From contig JAXGMN010000013.1 in assembly GCA_040768665.1 (NCBI GenBank), positions 1 through 64,000 of the forward strand: a stretch of DNA of 64,000 nucleotides, written 5' to 3'. Position numbers and translations under genes: made by a program. Positions 52,455 to 61,412 of the stretch are shown here, one piece after another (positions within the stretch are counted from its first letter, which is position 1; each line of letters opens with the position of its first letter). The notes below the pieces were generated by a model. That model was given only the letters and a program-made list of their open reading frames with translations. It ran no database searches and was not told the origin of the DNA. The stretch comes from JABWBD01 sp040768665 (GTDB lineage Bacteria > Planctomycetota > Planctomycetia > Pirellulales > Thermoguttaceae).

Positions 52455-52550
52455 GACTGCTGGAAAAGGGTACTGGCTCCGCAACCGGTGGTGGTTTGAC
52501 TTGACGACAGGCGCAAGATGTTGCAGTGCCTGTTCCCTTTTTCAGCAGTC
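52455..52550. repeat. Palindromic dispersed element, copy D
   Basis: The ends GACTGCTGGAAAAGGG and CCCTTTTTCAGCAGTC pair with one mismatch. Inside are TACTGGCTCCGCAAC, GCAAGATGTTGCAGTGCCTG and GTTCCC. It is closely similar to copy C and has the same outer stem. Confidence 0.85.
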
Positions 52551-52685
52551 TCAAGACGGCACACGCTTGCCACGGTCAGTCGGATTCTCTACATTCGATT
52601 TGTCAGTAGAGTCAATCCCAGTCTGGCGACAATTTCGGAAAGACTGTCGCACAGAGGAAATCCGCATTGCTGTGAAAGGAACACC

Positions 52686-53750
52686 ATGGCCCCACCTCCC
52701 AAGGCACATTCGTCGCGTCGCGATTTCCTTCGGGCTTCCTCGGCTGCCGCACTCGCCGGCACTCTTGCTTCCCCGCTGGGATTTCCGTCGCTGCTGTGCG
52801 GCGCGTCCGAAAATCGCAGGCTCAAGGTTGGGCTTGTTTCCGCGGCGACCTACGGCTACATGGGAAAGCCTCGCACGCCGGGGTCTCACCACGGCACGGC
52901 CTTCGCTACCGCCTGCAACGGTTACGATGAGGCGAAACGGAAGCAGTTCGAAGGGACCTTTGTGGCCGCCCAGAAGCGCATCGACGGTGCGCAGGTGGTC
53001 CGGGTCTGGGATCCCGTCCGACCGGCAGCCGAGAAGCTCGCCGAGGCGTGCGGAATTCCGAAGGTTTGCGACAGCGCCGACGAGTGCGCCGACGAGGTGG
53101 ATGCGGTGCTCATCGTGGACGATGGCTCCGGCGAGCAGTGGAAATATGCGATCACCCCTCTCCGCAAAGGAGTGCCGACATTCTGCGACAAACCCCTGGC
53201 GATGACCGCCAAGCAAGCCAAAGAGGTCGCCGACCTGGCTCGCAAGACCGGCACGCCGTTGATGTCGGCGAGCTCACTGCGGTTTGTGCCCGATATCGTA
53301 GCGCTGGCTAAGGAAGAGCTGGGCGACGTCCACCTCGCCACGACGATTTGCGGTAACGAACTGATTTACTACGGGATTCACGCCCTGGAAATGGCCTATG
53401 CGGTCCTCGGCCCCGGCGCGGTCTCTTGCCTGAACGTCGGACAGCCCGGCCGAAACGTGGTCCGCGTCCGTTACGACAACGGCCGCGACCTGATGCTGAT
53501 GGTGGCCGAAAAGGAGTGGATGCGCGCGGGCTACCAGATCAACCTTTATGGCACCAAGGGCTGGCGGACCGTTACGCCGCAACTCGCCGATCTCTACTGG
53601 TATCTGCTCGACCGCTTCTTCGACGTCGTCCGCACCGGCAAAGAAAGCGTGCCGATCGAGGAGGAAGTCGAAGTCATCGCCGTGCTCGAGGCCGGGCAGC
53701 GTTCGCTGGCCGAGCAGCGCGAGGTCACCTTGGCGGAAGTGCTCAAGTGA
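52686..53750 (+). CDS. TAT-exported Gfo/Idh/MocA-family oxidoreductase
   Basis: The ATG follows GTGAAAGGAACACC. The 354-residue protein has a TAT signal (SSRRDFLRASSAAALAG) and a Rossmann domain from about residue 45 (KVGLVSAATYGYMG). The EKP-like lysine motif is replaced by FCDKPLAMTAKQA at about residue 160. The C-terminal substrate domain is typical. Such periplasmic sugar dehydrogenases are abundant in Planctomycetes; the sugar is unknown. Another family member starts at 62714. Confidence 0.87.
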   Translation: MAPPPKAHSSRRDFLRASSAAALAGTLASPLGFPSLLCGASENRRLKVGLVSAATYGYMGKPRTPGSHHGTAFATACNGYDEAKRKQFEGTFVAAQKRIDGAQVVRVWDPVRPAAEKLAEACGIPKVCDSADECADEVDAVLIVDDGSGEQWKYAITPLRKGVPTFCDKPLAMTAKQAKEVADLARKTGTPLMSASSLRFVPDIVALAKEELGDVHLATTICGNELIYYGIHALEMAYAVLGPGAVSCLNVGQPGRNVVRVRYDNGRDLMLMVAEKEWMRAGYQINLYGTKGWRTVTPQLADLYWYLLDRFFDVVRTGKESVPIEEEVEVIAVLEAGQRSLAEQREVTLAEVLK

Positions 53751-53801
53751 GCCACCCGTCTACCAGAAGCTGTTGATCAATCGCGGTTTTGTCAGGGTCT
53801 C

Positions 53802-55316
53802 TTACTTCCAAAGTTCCTCGATCGCCTCGACCGTGCGATCGACGAGCGCCTGCCCCCCGTCGGGCCCGACAAGATTGCTCATCACCGTCGCGCTGTAATT
53901 CGTGAAAGCCTTCTCATCCAGCACTCCGCCGGCCACCGCGCGCGGCGTCGGCACATAGTAGCCATGCTGCCGGGCATTGGTTGCCAATTGGATCAGAAAC
54001 GTTTGCACGGCAGGGCTGCGAGCCTCGATCTGGACTGCATAGTCCAGAAACAATTCGAAGGGATTGGTGGCAATCGCCACGTCGCCCAATCGAAGCACGT
54101 GGAGTTCCATTTCGAACGTCTTGCACTCGCCCTTCTGCTGCGCCAGGTAGCGATCGGCGATCAGGCCGTAGAGCCCCCGCGTCCAATGGTCCGACTTCGT
54201 GGGAGTCTGCTTCGCATCGATCTGCTCGCAGACTCTTTTCGCGACGCCGTATTCCGCCTCCGTGACGATCCGGGCGGGCAATTCGATCTGCCGGACCCGG
54301 TGGACTAGCGGAACGTCCGTCCGGAGGTCTTTGGCGATAACCCCTGCCACGTCGTCGAATGCGTGGGCCACGCGGCGGCCGATCTCCTGGGTGTAGCTCA
54401 AGCCGCGGAGCTCGCACATTCGTTGTTCGCTCTTCTTCTGAACCTGCGGTCGCGGGGTCTGGTCGCCGGCCGGGGCGCAGAATCCCAGCACGCACACGTC
54501 GTCGCCATGCCGCTGACGAATCAACTGGCGGACGTCGTGCCAGAAGTCGGCACTCACCTTGCTGCTGCCTTCGCACTGTGCCGTGGTCGCCAGGGTGAGG
54601 GCAGCGGCCTTGAGCCGCTTGTCCGAGTCGTAGAAACAAAGGACATGAACGGCATGGTCTTCATAGCCCTCGATGCCGCGGAACTCGGGATCGGCGGTGT
54701 TGCCGTGCATCTTGGCCGTACCGTCGGCATACACGATGCGACGATTGTGACCCGCGACAGCATGGCCCAGACCCCAGGCGACGGCCCCTGCCGCCCGACC
54801 TTCCCACGCTTTCACGACGGCTTTGGCCACTTGCTCGTACATCCAAGGGACGTACTCGTTCGGCTGCATACCGTCGCCATAATCCTTTTCGTCATACCGG
54901 TCCTGAAGAAGGACCGGCGCGGCGTGGGTGTGCGTGGCGGCCAGAAAGAGCTTCGCGAGGTCAAACCCCGGCAATCGGCCGGCCAGGTGCTTGCGGAACC
55001 CCTCCTGAATTCCCGGGCGGATCACGCAGAGATCGCAGGAGACCAGGATCGCCTGGTCCAACATCTGCTCGCCTTCCCGCGATTCCAACGCCAGGACGTT
55101 GGCCGTGATGCGGCTATGCACATCGCGCGCGATCCGCACCGAACTGCCGCCGGTCAGCGGAACCGGCCGGTCCGGCGTGATGTCGGCCGTTGCCACACCA
55201 ATCCGGAGTTCGGCGGCTTGGGCCGGCCTCGACAGCAGGGCCCCGGCAGCCGCAAGGATCCAACAGACGCCCACGGTCCGGCAGACGGCACGATCATAGG
55301 GGCGGTAGATGCTCAT
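53802..55316 (-). CDS. Secreted neutral ceramidase-like protein
   Basis: The ATG at 55316 follows GGGAGAAACTATCTG. The 504-residue product has a signal peptide (ILAAAGALLSRPAQAA) and then ELRIGVATADITPDRPVPLT, a start typical of neutral/alkaline non-lysosomal ceramidase-like proteins (PF04734). A likely zinc-site stretch is FLAATHTHAAPVL. Substrate may be a lipid or an amide, which sequence does not show. The upstream frame, with Arg/His repeats, is a product of an 18-bp tandem repeat. Confidence 0.82.
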   Translation of the reverse strand: MSIYRPYDRAVCRTVGVCWILAAAGALLSRPAQAAELRIGVATADITPDRPVPLTGGSSVRIARDVHSRITANVLALESREGEQMLDQAILVSCDLCVIRPGIQEGFRKHLAGRLPGFDLAKLFLAATHTHAAPVLLQDRYDEKDYGDGMQPNEYVPWMYEQVAKAVVKAWEGRAAGAVAWGLGHAVAGHNRRIVYADGTAKMHGNTADPEFRGIEGYEDHAVHVLCFYDSDKRLKAAALTLATTAQCEGSSKVSADFWHDVRQLIRQRHGDDVCVLGFCAPAGDQTPRPQVQKKSEQRMCELRGLSYTQEIGRRVAHAFDDVAGVIAKDLRTDVPLVHRVRQIELPARIVTEAEYGVAKRVCEQIDAKQTPTKSDHWTRGLYGLIADRYLAQQKGECKTFEMELHVLRLGDVAIATNPFELFLDYAVQIEARSPAVQTFLIQLATNARQHGYYVPTPRAVAGGVLDEKAFTNYSATVMSNLVGPDGGQALVDRTVEAIEELWK

Positions 55317-55403
55317 CAGATAGTTTCTCCCACGTTTGCGGTTTGGCAGTGAAGTGAATACGGATGCCCGGAGTTTACGCCCGGGAGACGGCGCTTGTCC
55401 AGA

Positions 55404-55475
55404 GAGCCGGCGGTGCCTGGCGAGCCGGCGGTGCCTGGCGAGACGGCCGTGCCTGGCGAGACGGCCGTGCCGAAA
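55404..55475. repeat. 18-bp tandem repeat, four units
   Basis: Four 18-bp units follow each other: two read GAGCCGGCGGTGCCTGGC, and two read GAGACGGCCGTGCC plus a short end, the last diverging in its final four bases. The array lies upstream of the ceramidase-like start and next to a half-copy of the GGGGAC palindrome family, whose GGTGCCTG core it resembles. Confidence 0.8.
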
Positions 55476-55480
55476 GCGAG

Positions 55481-55511
55481 GTGCCTGTCCCCGGTTCGTT
55501 AGGGCCTCTAA
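55481..55511. repeat. Right half of a GGGGAC-family palindrome
   Basis: GTGCCTGTCCCC at 55481 is the right core, and the following GGTTCGTTAGGGCCTCTAA resembles the right flank of copy E (GTTAGGTCCTCTAA). The left half is absent; the tandem repeats sit in its place. Confidence 0.6.
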
Positions 55512-56353
55512 TGCTGCAGCAGACGATAGCTCTGCAGGCGGTTGCGCCAACGACGCAGCAGTCCCAAATGCTCATCTCGCAACTGCAAGTCGTAGTCGAT
55601 CAGTTCAAGCTCGCTGCGGCGAAGAAGCCGGCCGTTTTCGTCTACTTCCTTGGCCGTATGGCGGATGACGCCGCCGGGAATGTCGGTCGAGGTCACCGAA
55701 AGCGTCGTTGTCGTGCCCTGGGAATGTCGAACCACGGTTTTCAAATGGGCAGTGCTCTTGATCTCGTCGACCACCCTGCACGGCATATCCAAGGCGACGA
55801 CCTCGACCGTCGATTGACTGAGAACCTCGCCGCTCTTGAGGTCGGTCATCGTGCTTTCCCGCTTGAGAGTGCACGGAACGGCGCAGGCGTTCCAATGCAT
55901 TCTGGTAAGTGTCTTCGCATGAGTGCCGACAGACTCCACTTGCTCAATTTGGCAGGAAATCTCGCGACCCTCGATCGCAAGCTTGCCCATGCCGAGATCC
56001 GTGATCTGGACACTCGACTCATCCGCTTCCCCGTGGTACGCCTGGCGAACGGTCTGTGGCTGAGCGCAGATCCGTTTGCCTGCGATCTCCACTGCCACGT
56101 CGACTTGCAGAACAACGCCCTTATCGCCCACCTCCTTCAGCGTCGTTCTGGTTTCCGTAATGCTCGTGCCGGTCGTGTTGCCCTGCTCGTCGAACGTCTC
56201 CGTCACCACGCGAACAAGCTTCCAGGCCCCGGGTTCAAACCGTCCCCAGGGATGGCACTCTACGGGAATCTGCGACTGCGAGCCGAAACCCGGCGCGCAG
56301 AAAGAACAGATCAAAACAAGCGTAGCCGGACTGTTACGGAGCCAGAATCCCAA
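55508..56353 (-). CDS. Secreted protein, unknown function
   Basis: A TTG at 56353 follows GGAGAGTGCGGT and gives a short hydrophobic export segment (NSPATLVLICSFCAPGF). The 281-residue product has beta-rich sequence with internal similarity in repeated phrases (EGREISCQIEQVES, GEVLSQSTVEVVALDMPC). No family was recognised. The frame extends to 56488 through a repeat, so an upstream start is unlikely. Start is uncertain. Confidence 0.6.
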   Translation of the reverse strand: MGFWLRNSPATLVLICSFCAPGFGSQSQIPVECHPWGRFEPGAWKLVRVVTETFDEQGNTTGTSITETRTTLKEVGDKGVVLQVDVAVEIAGKRICAQPQTVRQAYHGEADESSVQITDLGMGKLAIEGREISCQIEQVESVGTHAKTLTRMHWNACAVPCTLKRESTMTDLKSGEVLSQSTVEVVALDMPCRVVDEIKSTAHLKTVVRHSQGTTTTLSVTSTDIPGGVIRHTAKEVDENGRLLRRSELELIDYDLQLRDEHLGLLRRWRNRLQSYRLLQH

Positions 56354-56423
56354 ACCGCACTCTCCAAACCTCTTGGGCTGCCGCACAACAACGTGCTGCC
56401 GAGTTAGGATTGATCGAGAAAGA

Positions 56424-56489
56424 AGTGTCAGGAACCATTTGCCGTTCCACCGGCCCTTCGGGTGCTTCGCACAAATGGTTCCTGGCACT
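56424..56489. repeat. GTGTCAGGAACC palindrome
   Basis: AGTGTCAGGAACCATTT and AAATGGTTCCTGGCACT pair with one mismatch over 17 bp, with a GC-rich 32-base interior. It differs in core from the GGGGAC family, so it may be a second palindromic repeat type. Confidence 0.75.
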
Positions 56490-56676
56490 TACTTCCAAAC
56501 GTTGCTTACGTGTATCTACATTGCCGAAAGAGGAGACGCGACGGTATAGGCAAGTCGGTGCCGAACTTGCGGGCAAATCCCCCCGACCATGGCCGAGTAT
56601 AATAGACGCATCCGGAAATTCCATCCGAAAACCGGAAAACCGGAAAAAGTTGACGCGAAGTCCTGCGGGGCCATCG

Positions 56677-56762
56677 AACAAAAACGGGGACTGGCCCCAA
56701 GCCGAATATCTCAACAACAGGCAGAATACGTGCCTCGGCGCGGGGTTTGTCCCCATTTTGTT
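56677..56762. repeat. Palindromic dispersed element, copy E
   Basis: AACAAAAACGGGGACTGGCCCC and the complementary right end GGGGTTTGTCCCCATTTTGTT pair with a few mismatches. The right flank TTAGGTCCTCTAA is shared with the half-copy at 55481. Confidence 0.75.
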
Positions 56763-56805
56763 AGGTCCTCTAAGCCCTGCTGGCTGGCCGACCCTGCAGG
56801 CACCG

Positions 56806-58224
56806 TCACCCTGTCTGCTGGGGGGTGCTTTTGCCTTTGTCGACAGCGTTGACCGCTTCTACCAGACTCTGGTCCTGACGCGGCATCACGCTCCGCAGAT
56901 CCAGAAGGAATCGGCCCTGCTGAATGCGACCGACAACGGCCGGTGTGCCCACTCGGAGAGCATTGGACAGGCGATCGACGCTGATGTCCCTTGGCTGCAC
57001 GGCCACGCACCACGTCGGCAGTTCCTGGGCCGGCAGGGAGCCGCCGCCAAAATAGGTCGTCGATGGAATTGCCTCCGCCTGGCCGACCACCGGTGCGGCC
57101 GCAATCTGCGGTGCGAGCCTCCTGGCGCGGTTTTCCAGATTTTCGACGGACGTCGTCAACAGGTGCAGCAGGGGAATGGCTCGGCGGGCGCGTGCCGGGT
57201 CACGGTGAAGCCGGAGCGTGGCGGCGAGTGCCGCCAGGGTCAACTTGCCGACGCGGAGGGCACGTGCCATCGCGTGCTTTGCGATGCGGTCCACCAGCGA
57301 ACGCTGACCGACGAGAATGCCGCACTGCGGGCCGCCCAGCAGTTTGTCCCCGCTGAACAATACCAGATCGGCCCCTCTCTGGATGCTCTGCGGCGCGACC
57401 GGCTCGCTGCGAAAACCGAACTCGCTGAAATCGAACATTGCGCCGGAGCCGATATCATGAATGACGGGGACCCGATGCTTCCGACCGATTTCGACAAGCT
57501 CTGCCAGGCTGGTCGACTCGGCAAACCCGACCACCGCGTAGTTGCTCGGATGAACGAGCATGATCGCGGCGGTTCGCTCGCAGATCGCCTTCTCGTAATC
57601 GGACGCACGCGTCTTGTTCGTTGTGCCGACCTCTCGGAGAATAGCTCCGCTGGCCTCCATGACGTCGGGCAGCCGGTAGCTGCCGCCGATCTCAATGAGT
57701 TCACCGCGGGAGACGATCACCTCCTGACCCGCAGCCAGAGCCGCCAACGTGATCATCGTGGCTCCGGCGTTATTGTTGAAAACCAGTGCCGCCTCGGCGC
57801 CGGTAAGCTGGGTGAGTAGCCCTTCGACGGCCACGACCCGCCGGGAACGCCGTCCGGTCGCCAGGTCGATTTCCAGGCTCGCATAGTCGCGTGCCACCGC
57901 GGCGATTTCGGCCAGCGCCTCGTCGGCCAGCGGCGCCCTTCCCAAATTGGTATGCAAGAGGATGCCGGTCGCATTGATTACCGGCCGCAGTGGCGGAAGT
58001 TCGGCTTCGGAGATGCGGCGAGCCACGCGTTCGGCAAGTTCGGAGACGCTCGGCAGAGTCATGTCGGTTGCCGCGTGCTGCACCTCGCTACGGACTTCAT
58101 CCAAAACATTGCGAACGGTGGAGACCACGACGCTGTGGCTGATTCGGTCCATCATCCGGCGCAGTGGAGGGCTCTCGAGAAGCTCATTGACCGAAGGAAT
58201 ATTTCGCAGCGGATTTCGGGACAT
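56806..58224 (-). CDS. selA: L-seryl-tRNA(Sec) selenium transferase
   Basis: SelA converts Ser-tRNA(Sec) to Sec-tRNA(Sec) using selenophosphate and PLP. The 472-residue protein has the N-terminal PPLRRMMDRIS region, INATGILLHTNLGRAPL, the PLP lysine in VLFSGDKLLGGPQCGILVG, and a normal length. A frame reaching 58350 is not used, since MSRNPLRNIPSVNELL is the natural start. selB lies upstream on the same strand, so selB-selA is the order here, the reverse of many genomes. No selD is in the window. Confidence 0.96.
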   Translation of the reverse strand: MSRNPLRNIPSVNELLESPPLRRMMDRISHSVVVSTVRNVLDEVRSEVQHAATDMTLPSVSELAERVARRISEAELPPLRPVINATGILLHTNLGRAPLADEALAEIAAVARDYASLEIDLATGRRSRRVVAVEGLLTQLTGAEAALVFNNNAGATMITLAALAAGQEVIVSRGELIEIGGSYRLPDVMEASGAILREVGTTNKTRASDYEKAICERTAAIMLVHPSNYAVVGFAESTSLAELVEIGRKHRVPVIHDIGSGAMFDFSEFGFRSEPVAPQSIQRGADLVLFSGDKLLGGPQCGILVGQRSLVDRIAKHAMARALRVGKLTLAALAATLRLHRDPARARRAIPLLHLLTTSVENLENRARRLAPQIAAAPVVGQAEAIPSTTYFGGGSLPAQELPTWCVAVQPRDISVDRLSNALRVGTPAVVGRIQQGRFLLDLRSVMPRQDQSLVEAVNAVDKGKSTPQQTG

Positions 58225-58361
58225 GGGGCGCCTCTCAGTTCCAAGTACGAACGTCCATAGTATACAGTTGGAGTGCGGGTGTTGAGGGGAGGAGAGAGTC
58301 GTGCATCGCAAGCGAAACCGTGGAACTTCAAGTTTTCTGGGTCTCGACACTCAACTTTCGA

Positions 58362-60284
58362 CTACTTCCTTGCCAGTACTCGCAAATCGCCTTCACGTCG
58401 CGTAAAGCCAATACGATCGAGGTATTCGCACAGCGGCACCGCGAACTTCCGCGTGGTGGAAAGGATTTCACGAATCTGGCTGACCGTCAACCCGTTTGCG
58501 GCCGCCAGGCGTTCGGCGAGCGTGTCTCGCATTTGCTTTTCGATGTCGGTGTGCAGAAAAATCCCGGGAAAAATTGTTACCAAGTCGCCCTGCGCGACCG
58601 CCAGATCGACAAGTTGCGGCACGGCGGCCTGGTTGCGGGTCGTCTGGTTCTTGACCTCCGCAACGCTCGGCGGCTGGAAAGCCGCGGCACGAAAGGTCTC
58701 GACAATCCGCGTGAGCAATTCCTCTTCGCTGCGGGAGAGCTTCGGGCCGCGCCCGGGCAGAGCGGCGCCGCGACGGCTCAGACGGATACGGCCTTTCTTT
58801 GCCAACCAAGCCAACACCGCCTCGGCTACTGGGCGATCGCCGCGATAGGCGAGCCGTGCGACGAGACGAGAGGAGTCGAGATGCGTCCGCAGTGGTTCCT
58901 CCTGGTGCATCCGCTCGAGGATCTCCTCGGCACGAACCGCAGCTTCCTCGAGCACCTCGCGGTGAACGCAAACTGTCTTCGCCGGCGACACGGGGAGTTC
59001 GACGACGTCACCTCGGTCGAGCAGCGCATGGTACGCCGCAGCGGCATCGGTAATCCCGGCGACTCTCGGGAAGTCGCCCGGCTGCCAATCCCGCCAGCCG
59101 AAGAAGAAGACGGCGGCCGAGGCACGCTCGAGGCACTCGTGGGATGCGAGCCTGGCCAGTTGGGCGACCTTGTTGCGATCCGCTCGCCGAAGCGGCGGCG
59201 CGTCGGGATCGAGCACGTGTCCGCCGCCGACCGTTGTAACCGGCGATTCGCTGCGAATCACCAGCGGCTGGTTCCAGACGGTTACGACGGGTTCGGCAAG
59301 GATCAACTGCGCCAGACCTTGCTGGCCCGGGCGCAGTTCACTGGTTTCCAACAGCACGACCACGGCCATCACCTCGGCCGTTCCGGCGTGGACGCGGACC
59401 CGGCTCCGCTGCTTCAAAGCCCGCGGCACACTGGGCAAAACGCTCAACTGGACCGATAATCGCCGGCTGGGCTCGAGGTGGCCGGGAGAAGCCAGTTCCT
59501 GTCCACGTTGTAGCTGCTCGTGGTGGATGCCGGCGAGGTTGACGGCTGCCCGCTGGCCGCGGCGGACCTCGTCCACCGGGCGAGCATGGGTCTGCAAACC
59601 TCGCACGCGGACGGCGGTGCGGCTCGGCTCGACAACCAACTCGTCGCCCACGCGGGCCCGCCCGCTAGACACGCTTCCTGTCACCACCGTGCCGTGTCCG
59701 GCGATGGTGAACGAGCGGTCGATGGCCATACGGAACGGACCTGCCTCCCGCTGCCGCCGTGGCGAGCCGGCAGCCCTCTGTGCCGCTCCGGCCAGCGCCT
59801 GGCGAAGCATCTCCATTCCGGCGCCGGTCATTGCGCTGGTGCGCACCAGCGGGGCATCGGCCAGGAAGGTACCTGCGACAAGCTCTCGGACTTCCTGCTC
59901 GACCAGGTCGATCCAGTCGGGGGCGGGCAAGTCGCACTTGGTCAGGGCGATCACACCCGCGTCTAGTTCCAAGAGCCGGAGGATCTCCAAGTGTTCGCGG
60001 GTCTGTGGCTTGACCGAGTCGTCGGCGGCGACCACCAACAGGGCGAGGTCAACGCCGGTAGCCCCCGCCAGCATGTTTCGTACAAACCGCTCATGGCCTG
60101 GGACATCAACGATCCCGAGGCGGTAGCCCTCCAGATCCAGTTCGGCGAATCCGAGTTCGATGGTGATGCCTCGGCGCTTTTCTTCGGGCAGCCGGTCGGT
60201 ATCGACGCCCGTCAATGCTTTGACCAGCGCGGTCTTACCATGGTCGATGTGGCCGGCGGTGCCAAGGATCAGGTCGACAGTCAT
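58362..60284 (-). CDS. selB: Selenocysteine-specific elongation factor SelB
   Basis: SelB carries Sec-tRNA(Sec) to UGA codons marked by a SECIS element. The 640-residue protein starts MTVDLILGTAGHIDHGKTAL, with GTPase motifs at VDVPGHERFVRNM, ALTKCDLP and the EF-Tu-like domains after about residue 170. The C-terminal winged-helix domains that bind SECIS RNA span about 370-640. An ATG three codons upstream is also possible. The gap to selA is 137 bp. No tRNA-Sec gene is visible nearby. Confidence 0.95.
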   Translation of the reverse strand: MTVDLILGTAGHIDHGKTALVKALTGVDTDRLPEEKRRGITIELGFAELDLEGYRLGIVDVPGHERFVRNMLAGATGVDLALLVVAADDSVKPQTREHLEILRLLELDAGVIALTKCDLPAPDWIDLVEQEVRELVAGTFLADAPLVRTSAMTGAGMEMLRQALAGAAQRAAGSPRRQREAGPFRMAIDRSFTIAGHGTVVTGSVSSGRARVGDELVVEPSRTAVRVRGLQTHARPVDEVRRGQRAAVNLAGIHHEQLQRGQELASPGHLEPSRRLSVQLSVLPSVPRALKQRSRVRVHAGTAEVMAVVVLLETSELRPGQQGLAQLILAEPVVTVWNQPLVIRSESPVTTVGGGHVLDPDAPPLRRADRNKVAQLARLASHECLERASAAVFFFGWRDWQPGDFPRVAGITDAAAAYHALLDRGDVVELPVSPAKTVCVHREVLEEAAVRAEEILERMHQEEPLRTHLDSSRLVARLAYRGDRPVAEAVLAWLAKKGRIRLSRRGAALPGRGPKLSRSEEELLTRIVETFRAAAFQPPSVAEVKNQTTRNQAAVPQLVDLAVAQGDLVTIFPGIFLHTDIEKQMRDTLAERLAAANGLTVSQIREILSTTRKFAVPLCEYLDRIGFTRREGDLRVLARK

Positions 60285-60472
60285 GCCAACCATTGTAGGG
60301 CATTCTCGAAGCGCCGCCCAGGCCGTCGCCCCGTTGTGTGCGGCAACGATTAGGGGGCACGCCGGTAAGACGCAACGCGCACGGCGTCCACTGCCGGCAG
60401 GTTCCCGCCCCGTTGCCAGTCCGCGCCGCAAAAACGTGCCCCCAAGCCCGCCCGGATGCAGCCGGGTGGCAA
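60285..60472. other. Gap between selB and the nucleotidyltransferase gene
   Basis: These 188 bp carry no gene. I searched it by eye for a tRNA-Sec T-arm and anticodon loop and found none. No hairpin was identified. Confidence 0.35.
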
Positions 60473-61231
60473 TCACGTTTCTCCCATTGTGCGGGCGTCA
60501 AGATAGCCCCACTCGCGGATGTCGACGGAATAATCGGTATGCGAAATAAAGGATCCTCGGCAGAGCTTGGGCTCCACCTCGGCAGAACTCTCGATCTCCC
60601 CTGCCAGCCGCCCGGTCAATTCGGTCATCAAGGATGAGGGCACGAGTCCGCGTTCGCCGGGGTAAACGTACCGGAAGAGGATCAAGTGGCTCAGCAGCAC
60701 CTCCCACTGCTCTCCGAACCGCCGCCGCAACCGGTCCCAGTCGACTTTTGCTCCTTGGGCGCGGAGAAGATGGGCGACTTCGTTGCCGTCGTAGCGGTGA
60801 CGCGACATGATGAAGGCCTTTTGCCAGATCATCTCTTCCACCGCGCAGAGCCCGACCGACAGGTTCAACAAGTCCACCGTCTCCGCATGGTCGAACCATG
60901 CCTCGTCCACCGGGCACAGGCCGTTACTCGCATTGAAAATGATGTCAATAAAGTCCTCTCCCGCCAGTGCTTTGGCCAGCCAACGCGGATCGGTCAATTC
61001 GGTTTGCGCGCCGAGAGAACCCAGCACGCGAAGCACTGCCCCGACGTCGTCGGGTAGGACGAAGATGTCGAGATCCTTGGTGCGGCGGGGAGTTGCGGTG
61101 TATCTCTCCATCGCGTAGGCGCCGCCGATCAGAAATCGCAGGCCCTCCTGCTGCAGCTTCAGCAGGGCAGCACGGTAGAAGTCGCCTGCCTGGCCACATG
61201 ATCTACCCCAATTGGTATCATGAAGTTTCAT
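60473..61231 (-). CDS. Nucleotidyltransferase-like protein
   Basis: The 252-residue protein has LIGGAYAMERYTATPRRTKD followed by LDIFV, the GG and DxD signature of the nucleotidyltransferase fold as in AbiEii or MNT-type proteins. The C-terminal half is helical. A metallophosphoesterase gene is read divergently, starting 181 bp away. The substrate is unknown; a role in nucleotide or RNA modification is possible. Confidence 0.78.
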   Translation of the reverse strand: MKLHDTNWGRSCGQAGDFYRAALLKLQQEGLRFLIGGAYAMERYTATPRRTKDLDIFVLPDDVGAVLRVLGSLGAQTELTDPRWLAKALAGEDFIDIIFNASNGLCPVDEAWFDHAETVDLLNLSVGLCAVEEMIWQKAFIMSRHRYDGNEVAHLLRAQGAKVDWDRLRRRFGEQWEVLLSHLILFRYVYPGERGLVPSSLMTELTGRLAGEIESSAEVEPKLCRGSFISHTDYSVDIREWGYLDARTMGET

Positions 61232-61412
61232 CGGAGATCCTCAAACAGTGAGTTCCCATCGTCGACGTCCTCAGCTCATGCGAATCATGCGTAATTCACC
61301 GACAAGCACCGCAAACGGCGTGCCCGAGGCACGGATTTTGCAGTGAATAGGGGGGCTCGAAAAGCAGCCGCCAACGGATCGCGAATCGTACGCTCCTTGG
61401 GAGACGAAGACC
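61232..61412. promoter_or_regulatory. Shared promoter region between divergent genes
   Basis: These 181 bp separate the nucleotidyltransferase and metallophosphoesterase starts, which read away from each other. Both promoters must be here. GGGAGACGAAGACC is the ribosome site for the GTG at 61413. No operator palindrome was noticed. Confidence 0.5.

Larger units (their letters stand above)
52221..52685. other. Divergent intergenic region with repeats
   Basis: The region between ispG and the TAT oxidoreductase holds palindromic copy D (52455-52550) and a shortened related hairpin at 52264-52310 (TGGTCTGA ... TCAGACCA with GTGCCCGTTCC inside). Promoters for the divergent genes are expected. No gene was recognised. 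Confidence 0.5.
56354..56805. other. Intergenic region with two palindromic repeats
   Basis: Between the secreted-protein gene and selA, both on the minus strand, this 452-bp gap contains palindromes at 56424-56489 and 56677-56762 and a short CCGGAAAA tandem near 56630-56650. No gene was recognised. Confidence 0.5.

Noticed and set aside
58225..58361. A tRNA-like CTTCAAG loop between selA and selB
   Set aside because: The bases around CTTCAAG do not form acceptor, D or T arms, so this is chance similarity.
60285..60472. A tRNA-Sec gene next to selB
   Set aside because: No T-arm GTTCGA-type sequence, no TCA anticodon loop and no cloverleaf pairing could be found by eye.
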